The notes under the pieces: model-generated
Seen by the model: only the letters and a program-made list of their open reading frames with translations
Databases searched by the model: none
What the model was told of the DNA's origin: nothing
Translations under genes and position numbers: made by a program
From: Streptomyces sp. NBS 14/10
GTDB taxonomy: Bacteria; Actinomycetota; Actinomycetes; Streptomycetales; Streptomycetaceae
Length of the DNA stretch: 64,000 nt
Assembly (NCBI RefSeq): GCF_002224125.1
Contig: NZ_NCSM01000010.1
Location: 1-64,000 of the forward strand
Direction of reading: 5' to 3'
Shown here: positions 34,495 to 41,638 of the stretch, piece after piece
How the letters are laid out: every line of letters starts with the position of its first letter
Position numbering within the stretch: the stretch's first letter is position 1

Positions 34495-35292
34495 GTGCAC
34501 GAGCTCTATGCACAGGGGTGGTTCGCACACTTCGTGTTACCCATGGGGCTCTGCGCGCTGGTCACCTGGATCTCGCTGGTGTACCGGTTCGCCGAGAAGG
34601 GCCGACTGCTGGGGACCACGCGGTCGATGGCACTGTGCGGCACGATCATGGCCTGCACCTGCGCCGCGGCGCTGATCACCATCACGCTCCTGCTGCCCCA
34701 CGCCGCCGACGTACCGCCCGCCGTGGCCGCGGCCGCCGCCGGGGGCGCGCTGGCCCCGCGGGTCCGCCAGCAGCAGAACCAGCAGTCCACCCCGCCTTTC
34801 GTCGCCGTGATCACCCTGGGGATCGCCGTACTGCTCGGCCATCTGGAACGCCGGCTGGTCCACGACATGTACTGCCACTGCGAACGGTTGGTCCGGGACT
34901 TCCAGGACGTCGCGCAGCTCCGCATGTTCGCCTTCGACGCCCGCGCGCACCTGTGCGGCTGTGCCCTGCAGGCCAAAGACAAGGCGGCCATCGACGGTCT
35001 GTACGAAGACGTGGTAGCGCTACTGGACGAGGCCACGAAGGTCGAGGCCGAAGTCGAGGCGAACAGACGGCAGCGAGAACTTCAGGACTTCCCCAAAGAG
35101 CTGCACAGCCGGACGAAAGAGGAGGCGGAGGACTGCCGGCAGGCCCTGGCCAAGGCCAAGGAAGCCTGCGTGCTGATGCTCAAATTCGGCTACAAGCACG
35201 GGAAGCGCAGCGGCGACAGGGACCTCATGCGGATCCGGCAGACGGCGATGGCCGTCGAACCGCTCGCAGAGGCCCCCGCGCCACATCCGTGA
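34495..35292 (+). CDS. membrane protein with long cytoplasmic helical tail
   Basis: 265 residues from GTG 34495 (GGGGGAG upstream, better than in-frame starts further up). Membrane helices near 8-28, 42-65 and 100-120; then a charged, coiled-coil-rich region (~140-250) with a Cys/His cluster (MYCHCERL, LCGCAL). No known family. Could be a small sensor or scaffold. It converges with the XRE gene. Confidence 0.6.
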   Translation: MHELYAQGWFAHFVLPMGLCALVTWISLVYRFAEKGRLLGTTRSMALCGTIMACTCAAALITITLLLPHAADVPPAVAAAAAGGALAPRVRQQQNQQSTPPFVAVITLGIAVLLGHLERRLVHDMYCHCERLVRDFQDVAQLRMFAFDARAHLCGCALQAKDKAAIDGLYEDVVALLDEATKVEAEVEANRRQRELQDFPKELHSRTKEEAEDCRQALAKAKEACVLMLKFGYKHGKRSGDRDLMRIRQTAMAVEPLAEAPAPHP

Positions 35293-35313
35293 CGCGCCCG
35301 TCCCGACCCCTCT

Positions 35314-35640
35314 TCAATGGGTATAGACGTACGCGTCGGAACCGCCGTGCCGCATCGTGGTCACGTCCTGCGGAACGGCCTTGGGCTCGGCGAAGCTGAT
35401 TCTCACGTCGAGTTCAAGCGCCTCTGCCACGGCGGCGAGGCTGCGCAGCGTCAGGTTCTCGTCGCCGGAGAGGATCTGACTCACCCGGCCCGGGCTCACA
35501 CCCATCAGCCTGGCGAGGTCAGCCCGGCTCATGTCGCGCTTGCCCAAAGCCCCGGCCACCTCCACGGTGGCCTGCCGAGCGAGCCGCGCACCGGCGGCGT
35601 CGGCGGCCTCCGCCCTCACACCCTTGCTCTTCCACGACAA
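35314..35640 (-). CDS. XRE-family regulator (HigA/antitoxin-like)
   Basis: 108 residues. HTH at ~33-88: KRDMSRADLARLMGVSPGRV then SQILSGDENLTLRSLAAVAE, the compact XRE fold of HigA-type antitoxins and small repressors, with short flanks. No toxin-like gene is adjacent. A 16-bp dyad (35713-35728) lies 70 bp upstream and is a likely autoregulatory site. Confidence 0.8.
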   Translation of the reverse strand: MSWKSKGVRAEAADAAGARLARQATVEVAGALGKRDMSRADLARLMGVSPGRVSQILSGDENLTLRSLAAVAEALELDVRISFAEPKAVPQDVTTMRHGGSDAYVYTH

Positions 35641-35712
35641 GATGCATCACTCCAAACTAAGCGGGTCGCCTTCCTGGCCTGACTCCTCACTTCACAGTGT
35701 CAGGATCCCACC

Positions 35713-35728
35713 TTTAGCTTCAGCTAAA
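35713..35728. promoter_or_regulatory. operator-like dyad upstream of XRE gene
   Basis: TTTAGCT-TC-AGCTAAA, perfect 7-bp arms, A/T-rich in an otherwise GC-rich region, 73 bp upstream of the XRE start. Confidence 0.55.
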
Positions 35729-36310
35729 AGCCCACTTTCGGCTCAATCTCGCGAGGAGCCGCCGGATCGCGCCGCATTTCCCGGGCGTGACCTGCAAGGA
35801 CGGCAGGCACCATACGTTTTCGGCCAGATCGCGACCGGAGGGGCCGTCCGGACCCTCTTCCGTGCGCACAAGGTGCGCACGGAAGGGCGCCCCTCCACGA
35901 GGGCAAGGTGGACCGCTGCTGTCGGCGCACAGGGGCAACCCGGTGGGCACCTGCGCGCGCCGGCCTGCACGCTGCCGGACGAGGGCTTGGGGCGAACTGG
36001 TGCCGTCCGGCAGCACTCCCCGCGTCGGCTCCGCCTGAACGGACAGCGGGGAGTCGTACGACACCAGGGGCCTCAAGCGGCGCGCCACCCTCACCGTCGC
36101 GGACGACGCGGACGGCTGCGCCCCGCTCTATAAGTCCCGATCGTCCCTACATGGCCGTTAGACACTAAAAGTGTTCAACGCCGGGAAAAATATCCGGGAA
36201 TTGTCACGCCTTCTCGTTAAGTTCGCCTTACAAGCGATCCGGCCAGCAAAGAAACCGTCTTCCGCTGTTAGCTTCATACGGCTGTAACCGCAGAACCAGG
36301 GGAGAATGAA
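35729..36310. other. gene-free stretch with a perfect hairpin
   Basis: No frame is convincing. Contains a perfect 13-bp stem (CTTCCGTGCGCAC, 35857-35869; complement 35873-35885) with a 3-base loop and no U-tract, plus an A/T-richer promoter-like segment (36165-36300) ahead of the secreted protein. A structured small RNA cannot be excluded. Confidence 0.35.
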
Positions 36311-36718
36311 TTGCGCAGCAAGAAAATTGTTCAGGGCGGAATATCCGTACTGGCCATGGCGGCGTTCGCAGTGGCCATGGCGCCGGGCTCCGCTCAGGCG
36401 ATTACCTGGGACCACGGGCCGCTGTATGACGGCGGCAGGGCCGCGGCGGCCTACTTCGAGGAGAACGGCGACCATGTAAAGGTCTGCGACACCAAGTCCG
36501 ATGGCAAGAAGGCGTGGGTGAACGTCTACGACCACATGACCGGCAAGTTCTTGTACAGCCTCACCGACACCACGAACGACGGGAAGTGCAGTTACCGGCA
36601 CGCGTCGGACGGCGGCGTGTACAACCTTCCGGAAAACCACGACATTGGCTTCTCCGTCTCGAAGGAGCCCTCGGACAATACGGATTCCGAGTATTACGTG
36701 TACTTCAACGACCACTAG
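36311..36718 (+). CDS. small secreted hypothetical protein
   Basis: 135 residues; TTG start after GGGGAG. Signal peptide (KKIVQGGISVLAMAAFAVAM, cleavage at AQA-ITW) and a ~107-residue mature domain with two Cys (VCDTKSDGKK and DGKCSYRHA) and beta-rich composition. Typical of small extracellular Streptomyces proteins without known function. Followed by a terminator. Confidence 0.75.
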   Translation: MRSKKIVQGGISVLAMAAFAVAMAPGSAQAITWDHGPLYDGGRAAAAYFEENGDHVKVCDTKSDGKKAWVNVYDHMTGKFLYSLTDTTNDGKCSYRHASDGGVYNLPENHDIGFSVSKEPSDNTDSEYYVYFNDH

Positions 36719-36739
36719 GAATCGTCCAGTTGAGTGACA

Positions 36740-36773
36740 CCGAGCGGAAACGGCGGCGGCCGTTCCCGCTCGG
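36740..36773 (+). terminator. terminator of the secreted-protein gene
   Basis: Arms CCGAGCGG-A-AACGGC and GCCGTT-C-CCGCTCGG, 22 bp after the stop codon. The following 36774-36938 holds no supported gene. Confidence 0.75.
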
Positions 36774-36938
36774 CCGTTCCGCCCCCTTCTCAAGCCATGC
36801 ACGCCCCGGCCGTATGCTGACGCCTGCGCCAACGGGAAGAAAGGCGCTGACCGCTCCCTGGCCGCCGATATCGCCATGCTCGTGGAGGCTTCGGTCCACG
36901 GTGGGATTCGGGCGGCCGGAGTGAGACACCGCCAACGC

Positions 36939-36973
36939 AGAAGGGGCGCCCCTTGGATCGGGGCGCCCCTTCT
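36939..36973. terminator. chromosomal terminator beyond tRNA-Ser(UGA)
   Basis: AGAAGGGGCGCCCC and its complement around TTGGATC. It would have ended the tRNA-Ser unit before insertion. The element brings its own counterpart at 51803-51833. Confidence 0.75.
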
Positions 36974-36990
36974 GGCCTGCTCATTCTCTC

Positions 36991-37056
36991 ACCTGGGCGG
37001 AGGCTGAGGGATTTGAACCCTCGGTGACATCGCTGCCACGACGGTTTTCAAGACCG
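36991..37056. repeat. attL: truncated copy of tRNA-Ser(UGA) 3' part
   Basis: 66 bases identical to 51853-51918, covering the tRNA 3' end (from 36998), T arm, variable arm and anticodon arm; divergence begins after AGACCG. Not a functional tRNA. Confidence 0.93.
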
Positions 37057-37126
37057 ACAAGCGTTCACCGGTCTCACCCGCCCTGACCTGCGTGTTAAGC
37101 CCGCTTGATGCACTCTGCGGGGCTCC

Positions 37127-37146
37127 TGGCCCACGTATGGCCCACG
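37127..37146. promoter_or_regulatory. putative integrase arm sites, left end
   Basis: Two direct repeats with 11-bp period, TGGCCCACGTA then TGGCCCACG. A matching pair lies at 51728-51749 near the other end. Confidence 0.55.
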
Positions 37147-37169
37147 AGCCCCGAGGAAGGGCCTACTCG

Positions 37170-38108
37170 TCACCGCTTGCGAGGCTCCATCTGCTCCGGC
37201 GTCGCCACGCAGCGGAACCCGGTGTCATCGTCGTGCATCGTGTCGTTGGCATCGTTGGGGATGGCCGGCACTCCCCGGAACAAAGGGCTCGTGAAGGCGC
37301 TCCCACGGAGTTCGTAGCGACCGGGCGTTGTCGCCGTTGCCAGCCACTCCCACACGTTCCCCACCATGTCGTAGACCCCGTAGGGCGAGACGCCGCTGTG
37401 GTACCGAGAGACGGACGTCGTGCGCTCCACGCCGGTCTCCCGGACATTGCACTTGGCCGCAGTCTTCTGATCTCCCCAAGGGAAAGTACGCCCGGAGGTG
37501 CCGCGCGCCGCTTTCTCCCACTGCTCGGCTATCGGCAGCGACTTGCCCGCCCATGTCGCGTACGCCTGCGCGTCTCGCCAAGTCACGTGCACGACAGGGT
37601 GGTCGTACAGGTCGCGGGGACATCGGCCGTTCTCCCAGTGCTCAGGCACGGCGTGCCGAGTGGCCGCGCAGAACCGCGCGTAATCGGCGTTGGTCGTCGG
37701 GAATGTGTCTATATGGAATTCTTCAACCCATACGGGCTCATCGTCTTCCCCGGACAGGAAGATTCCTTCCGGGACGTGCGCCATGAGTTTCCCGTCGCCG
37801 GGGTGCTTCACGTATTCGCCGCTGCTCGTCTGGTCGCCGTCAGGCTCGATGATGGCATGGGCGGGGATGTCATCCACCGCCAAGATGCCGACGAAGCGCC
37901 CTTGGGCGTCCTTGTCAGCTTTGGCAAGCAACGTGTCTAAGGCGGCTTGGTTCACCATGCGGAGGGAGGCATCTTCGCCGTCCGCCTCCCACCGAGAGAC
38001 GATGCGATCGGATACCCCGAGCTTTTCGGCAAACTCCATAAGGCTCATGCGTACGGCTTCACGCATCGCCTTGACTTCACGTCCGGTCCATTTCGTAACG
38101 AGTGGCAT
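37170..38108 (-). CDS. XRE helix-turn-helix fused to SUMF (FGE-like) domain
   Basis: 312 residues. Residues ~8-60 are an XRE HTH (VRMSLMEFAEKLGVSDRIVS); residues ~105-305 are a formylglycine-generating-enzyme-like (SUMF/C-type-lectin) domain: IDTFPTTNADYARFCAATRH, WEKAARGTSGRTFPWGD, GVYDMVGNVWEWLA, RGSAFTSPLF and TGFRCV. The catalytic Cys pair of true FGE in the segment after RGS is absent, so it probably binds a ligand or protein instead of oxidising cysteine. A transcription factor with a SUMF sensor would be the simplest reading. Lies 51 bp downstream of the aminotransferase, same strand. Confidence 0.78.
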   Translation of the reverse strand: MPLVTKWTGREVKAMREAVRMSLMEFAEKLGVSDRIVSRWEADGEDASLRMVNQAALDTLLAKADKDAQGRFVGILAVDDIPAHAIIEPDGDQTSSGEYVKHPGDGKLMAHVPEGIFLSGEDDEPVWVEEFHIDTFPTTNADYARFCAATRHAVPEHWENGRCPRDLYDHPVVHVTWRDAQAYATWAGKSLPIAEQWEKAARGTSGRTFPWGDQKTAAKCNVRETGVERTTSVSRYHSGVSPYGVYDMVGNVWEWLATATTPGRYELRGSAFTSPLFRGVPAIPNDANDTMHDDDTGFRCVATPEQMEPRKR

Positions 38109-38159
38109 GGGCTACCTCTGTCATGAATTGCCGCCCCACTGAGGGGCGGCGGCGCGCGT

Positions 38160-38945
38160 CTACAGGCGCTCGCCGGGGATACCGGCGTAGGCGTCACGCA
38201 GCGCTGCAAGCACGGGGTGGTCCTGTGGGAACTGCACGTCATCGATCGCACTGACGGAGCGCACGCCGATCGTCACGTTCGTCGCGAATGCAGCAGCCAT
38301 CTTCGGAATGTCGGTGAGCCGCACCGGGGTGGTGATCTGCTTCGGAGCATCGAGGCTCTGGAGCAACAGCATTGTCGTGCCCGGTAGTACGGGAGCGTCC
38401 GGCCAAATGACCGTCCCGTCCTGGTCGACGAAGCCAAGATTCCAAGTGCCGCCCTCGGAAACTCGGCCGTCCGGCTCGATGAACACGGCATCGTCGAATC
38501 CGGCGAGTTGAGCATCACGACGAAGCCGGAGCTGCGGGTGAAGCCCAATGTGCTTCACCTTCGCGTTGTCGCGGGTGAAGGGGAAGGTCTTGGCCGTGAG
38601 GGGCGGAGGCGACAGGGCACCCCCGGGCCGCAGGTTCACCAGGATGTGCGGGTCCTTGGCGTCGCTGGGGCGCCCCATGTCGAGCGCGGGGTCGAAGACG
38701 GTGATGCGGAGGCCGGCGACCCCAGTGATGCCGTCGGCTGCCTTCCGGATGTAGTTCAGGGTCTGCTCGCGGTCCAACTCGACACCGAAGACGATGCGGC
38801 AGTCGCGCACCAAGCGGTCTAGATGGAGCGACAACCCCCGGACACTGCCGTCCTCCATCCGCATTGACGTGAAGTGCCCGTAGTTCGTGAGAGCGAGGCT
38901 CTGGAGGTCTTCGAGGGTGGCGGGTTTCCCGTTGAGTTCGGCCAT
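38160..38945 (-). CDS. class IV PLP aminotransferase / lyase
   Basis: 261 residues. Fold-type IV signature: candidate PLP lysine K131 in KVKHIGLHPQLRLRRDA, then GFDDAVFIEPDGRVSEGGTW with the conserved Glu, and a phosphate-binding TTPVRLTD segment. The family includes branched-chain and D-amino-acid aminotransferases and aminodeoxychorismate lyase; the subclass cannot be told from motifs. Start at MAELNG (38945). Likely co-transcribed with the HTH-SUMF gene as element cargo. Confidence 0.82.
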   Translation of the reverse strand: MAELNGKPATLEDLQSLALTNYGHFTSMRMEDGSVRGLSLHLDRLVRDCRIVFGVELDREQTLNYIRKAADGITGVAGLRITVFDPALDMGRPSDAKDPHILVNLRPGGALSPPPLTAKTFPFTRDNAKVKHIGLHPQLRLRRDAQLAGFDDAVFIEPDGRVSEGGTWNLGFVDQDGTVIWPDAPVLPGTTMLLLQSLDAPKQITTPVRLTDIPKMAAAFATNVTIGVRSVSAIDDVQFPQDHPVLAALRDAYAGIPGERL

Positions 38946-39098
38946 GGGGCCAGTCTTGCAGCCCCTCAGGGCCCGCCAACACCCCGGTATGCAGCCAAAG
39001 TTCGGATTAGTTCGGTGTAGGGGCGGCGGGAGTACGTACTCACGGCGCGCTCGCCAGGACACGCTAAGTGCATGACGACGAGCACACCGCGAGAGACG

Positions 39099-39482
39099 CT
39101 AAGCGCCGGACTCCCCCTCCACGGAGCCCACAGCCGCCTCAAGCTGCTTGACGCGTTCGACGAGACCGGCCAGTTCGGTCGACACGCGCGCAACCTCGAC
39201 TTGCAGGTCGTTCAGGCGTTGCGCTGCTTCGCGGGGACCCCGCTCGCCGGGGGCGGTGTCACGGACGTAGGTGCCGCTCCCCGAGACACCTTCCACCAGC
39301 CCCTCATCCCGGAGCTGCGCGTAGGCGTTCTGCACGGTCATCAAGGAAACGCCGAGCTTCTTGGCGTAGGCCCGACCTCCGGGGAGGCGATCCCCAGGAC
39401 CGAACGTCCCTGCGGCGATCTCGTCTCTGATCCTGGCGGCGATCTCGCGGGCGTTGGGCTTCCGCTTCGGCTGTGAGTCCAC
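39099..39482 (-). CDS. GntR-family repressor with coiled-coil tail
   Basis: 127 residues. GntR winged helix (~10-72: AREIAARIRDEIAAGTFGPG, AYAKKLGVSLMTVQNAYAQL, SGSGTYVRD), then a coiled coil (~85-118, LNDLQVEVARVSTELAGLVE). No effector domain, the same KorSA-like plan as at 10653-11093. Three dyads lie upstream between it and the transfer operon. Confidence 0.88.
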   Translation of the reverse strand: MDSQPKRKPNAREIAARIRDEIAAGTFGPGDRLPGGRAYAKKLGVSLMTVQNAYAQLRDEGLVEGVSGSGTYVRDTAPGERGPREAAQRLNDLQVEVARVSTELAGLVERVKQLEAAVGSVEGESGA

Positions 39483-39495
39483 CCCAAAAGCGTAC

Positions 39496-39593
39496 TTGAC
39501 CTAGGTCGTTTGGAATCAGGTCGTGCGGGCTCTTGACGACCCACAAGCGACCTAGGTAGCTTTCACATCAACGGCAAGCGACCTAGGTCGCTT
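39496..39593. promoter_or_regulatory. three GntR operators centred on CCTAGG
   Basis: Site 1 TTGACCTAGGTCGTT (39496-39510), site 2 AAGCGACCTAGGTAGCTT (39545-39562), site 3 AAGCGACCTAGGTCGCTT (39576-39593, a perfect 18-bp palindrome). A half-site-like TTTGACCTGGGG follows near 39606. Site 1 is 14 bp from the GntR start codon, so autoregulation is likely. Confidence 0.75.
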
Positions 39594-39841
39594 CGCTTCC
39601 TGGGTCTTTTGACCTGGGGAGTTGCCTGGTCCCGACGTGGCCCCGAGCGGACCCGGACGGACTCAGCACGACCGCACGAATGCACAGGGCGGGGACGCTG
39701 CAATCCCGCTAAAGGCCAGGGGACAGGGCTTCGGCCCGACTGGCGAGGTGGCCCGGTGACCGCGAGCAACGGCCGGAGGGTGGGGACTCAAGTCCCCCTT
39801 GCAGTGCGTATCCCCTGTTCAGCGGCCTTGAAGGAGTGGCA

Positions 39842-39894
39842 GTGAGTCAACGAAAGCGATGGGCGCCGCCGTGATCGACCGGCACGGCGGCGCC
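39842..39894 (+). promoter_or_regulatory. possible leader peptide and attenuator hairpin
   Basis: AAGGAG precedes GTG 39842, which opens an 11-codon frame (VSQRKRWAPP, stop TGA at 39872-39874). Its last codons form the left arm of a perfect 12-bp stem (GGCGCCGCCGTG 39862-39873; complement 39883-39894). Overlap of a translated mini-ORF with a strong hairpin is the geometry of an attenuator. The rest of 39594-40082 shows no supported gene; a 78-codon frame from 39609 is unconvincing. Confidence 0.4.
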
Positions 39895-40082
39895 TGTTCG
39901 TCATCCCCGTTCGCGGCGTCTTCCGCCGACGAACAATCCGGTCCCTCTTCTTCCTGCCATCGCAGCGGCTAGCGCTGCGGCCGGTTGCCTCCTCCGCCCG
40001 TCCGGCTCACGCACTGCGTGGGGCCGTACGGACGGGGTTGAGGGGAGCCGGACATCCCGGCCCCACTCCAAGGAGGACAGAC

Positions 40083-40280
40083 ATGGCGAAGAACAACCAG
40101 GAAGACGGGACGGTCGTGAACGTGGCCACCCCCGGCAGCGTGGTCGGCATCCAGTGCGGCGGCAGCATCGTCGGCTCCACCGTCACCGTGAACGGCAACA
40201 GCGTCGACCAGTACCCCGGCGGCCGGTGGATCGACATCGAGGACATGGACCGCAGCCTCATCTCCAACCCTGACGACTGA
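40083..40280 (+). CDS. small hypothetical protein, own transcription unit
   Basis: 65 residues after a strong AAGGAGG. Starts MAKNNQEDGTVVNVATPGSV; a beta-rich Gly/Val/Asn core and acidic tail, with repeated VGIQCGG/IVGSTVTV strands. No known family. A strong terminator follows directly, so it is transcribed separately from the transfer operon and may be abundant. Confidence 0.65.
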   Translation: MAKNNQEDGTVVNVATPGSVVGIQCGGSIVGSTVTVNGNSVDQYPGGRWIDIEDMDRSLISNPDD

Positions 40281-40300
40281 CCCATCACCTCAACGGCGCG

Positions 40301-40330
40301 CGACGCCCGGTGCTGCAACACCGGGCGTCG
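40301..40330 (+). terminator. terminator after the 65-residue gene
   Basis: CGACGCCCGGTG and its exact complement around CTGCAA; 12-bp perfect stem, no clear U-tract. Confidence 0.8.
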
Positions 40331-40369
40331 CTGTTCGGGCCGTTCAACCCTTGAGAGGAACCACGACCC

Positions 40370-40639
40370 ATGAAGCACATCGGTGCACTTCAGTCGGTTG
40401 TTACCGCCGACCCGTCCGACCGTGAGCCGACGGTCGCGGAGCTGGACGCGATTGAGCGCGAGATGCCCGTCATCACGGCCGAGGTCGAGTTGCTGGACGC
40501 GTTCATCATGACGCTTGACCGGCCGGTATTCGAGCTGGACGCGCGCCGTATCCGTCGGGCCCGTCGCCGGGTGCTGGCCGCCCGCCGGGAGCTCTCGAAC
40601 CGCGCCACCGTGGTGAGCACGTCGAGGGTGGGCGCGTGA
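40370..40639 (+). CDS. DUF6284-like small protein
   Basis: 89 residues, MKHIGALQSVVTADPSDREP then an acidic helix (VAELDAIEREMPVITAEVEL) and an Arg-rich helix (RRIRRARRRVLAARRELS). Matches the small DUF6284 proteins that commonly open AICE transfer operons. Function unknown. Overlaps the next gene by GTGA. Confidence 0.65.
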   Translation: MKHIGALQSVVTADPSDREPTVAELDAIEREMPVITAEVELLDAFIMTLDRPVFELDARRIRRARRRVLAARRELSNRATVVSTSRVGA

Positions 40640-41091
40640 GCACCCTGGACGCGAGTCTCACCGCCGCGCATGCGGAGGTGAAGGCGGAGATCGCCCGGAC
40701 CGACAACAAGACCAGCCTGATGCTGGCGTTCATCGGTGCTCTGCTGGCCGGTGTGTGGACCGTCGCCAACGGCGCTCACCTTCCGGCCCCCGTCTACGTG
40801 GTCGGCGGCATGGGTGTGGCGCTGCTGGTCACTGCTGCGGCGCTGCTGCTGCGGGCGGTGCGGCCGAACCTGGGCGGTGCCCGTCCGATGGGCTTTCCGC
40901 TGTGGGCGACGCTCACGGCCGAGGAGATCCGCGCGACGCTGGCCGAGGACCGGCGCGAGCAGGACATCGCGAACCTGTCGCGTATCGCGGTCGCCAAGTT
41001 CGCCAACCTGCGCCGCGCGGTCGACCTGACCTGTGCGGGCGGTGTGCTGCTGATCGTGGCCGCCGGTATCGCGGTGGGGGGTGCGCTGTGA
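40636..41091 (+). CDS. Pycsar-effector-like (PycTM/DUF5706) membrane protein
   Basis: 151 residues, GTG start. An N-terminal helix with a basic/acidic pattern (AAHAEVKAEIARTDNKTSLM), two adjacent membrane helices (~28-70), a cytoplasmic helical stretch (~78-125) and a last membrane helix (~130-150). This topology and the AEIARTDxKxS motif are those of the family annotated as Pycsar system effector (PF18967). No cyclase gene is present in the element. In the transfer operon it may serve conjugation or exclusion instead of, or as well as, defence. Confidence 0.65.
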   Translation: MSTLDASLTAAHAEVKAEIARTDNKTSLMLAFIGALLAGVWTVANGAHLPAPVYVVGGMGVALLVTAAALLLRAVRPNLGGARPMGFPLWATLTAEEIRATLAEDRREQDIANLSRIAVAKFANLRRAVDLTCAGGVLLIVAAGIAVGGAL

Positions 41092-41423
41092 ACGAGCCCA
41101 CCACATACTCCATCCCGGATCCGCTGCCCGTGGACGTGACTGCGCTGCTGCGGGCCGTGCATGACGCGCTCGATATCCCCGACGCCGACACCATCGAGGA
41201 CGACCGCATCCGCGCCCGGCTGCTCGACCGGCGGGTGTCCGACGCCCGGATCGTCCTCGCGTCGGTCCTGAAGTACGAGGTCCTTGGCGAGGTTGGCGTA
41301 GCGGACGCGGCCAGGCAGTTGCGTGGCTGGACGGCTGAACGCCCCGTGACCTACACACCGTGGGCCGACCGCCGTGACGGCCGGCCCGGTACCGACGACG
41401 CCCCGGAAGGAAGTGCACCGTGA
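41088..41423 (+). CDS. hypothetical protein of transfer operon
   Basis: 111 residues, GTG overlapping the previous stop. Soluble, helical (VDVTALLRAVHDALDIPDAD, VSDARIVLASVLKYEVLGEV). No known family; overlaps both neighbours, so part of the transfer operon. Confidence 0.6.
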   Translation: MNEPTTYSIPDPLPVDVTALLRAVHDALDIPDADTIEDDRIRARLLDRRVSDARIVLASVLKYEVLGEVGVADAARQLRGWTAERPVTYTPWADRRDGRPGTDDAPEGSAP

Positions 41424-41638
41424 ACGGAACCACCACGCGGACCGGGGCCGGAGCCCGGTTCCTCAACTACGTCCTGTTCGGATGCCTGCTGCTCATCCTG
41501 GCCCTCCAGGCCCCCGGCGTCACCCTTGGTGTTCTTGCCGGGGTCGGCGCGCTGCTGGTCTGGGTGGCCGCTCAGCCGGTCGTGTGGGCGTTCTTCCTTG
41601 GCCTTGCCGCGCACCGCCTGGGGAGGTGGCGCCCGTGA
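41420..41638 (+). CDS. small two-helix membrane protein
   Basis: 72 residues, GTG start in a GTGA overlap. Two membrane helices (~14-35 and ~38-62) and an Arg-rich end. Typical small membrane partner in AICE transfer operons. Confidence 0.6.
   Translation: MNGTTTRTGAGARFLNYVLFGCLLLILALQAPGVTLGVLAGVGALLVWVAAQPVVWAFFLGLAAHRLGRWRP

Noticed and set aside
35720..36094. 124-codon minus-strand frame
   Set aside because: Crosses a perfect hairpin and the XRE operator; composition not gene-like.
36998..37056. tRNA-Ser-like sequence
   Set aside because: Only the 3' part through the anticodon arm is present; it is attL of element 2.
39609..39845. 78-codon plus-strand frame after the GntR operators
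   Set aside because: No ribosome binding site at its start, Arg/Gly-rich and ends at the mini-ORF; coding not supported.
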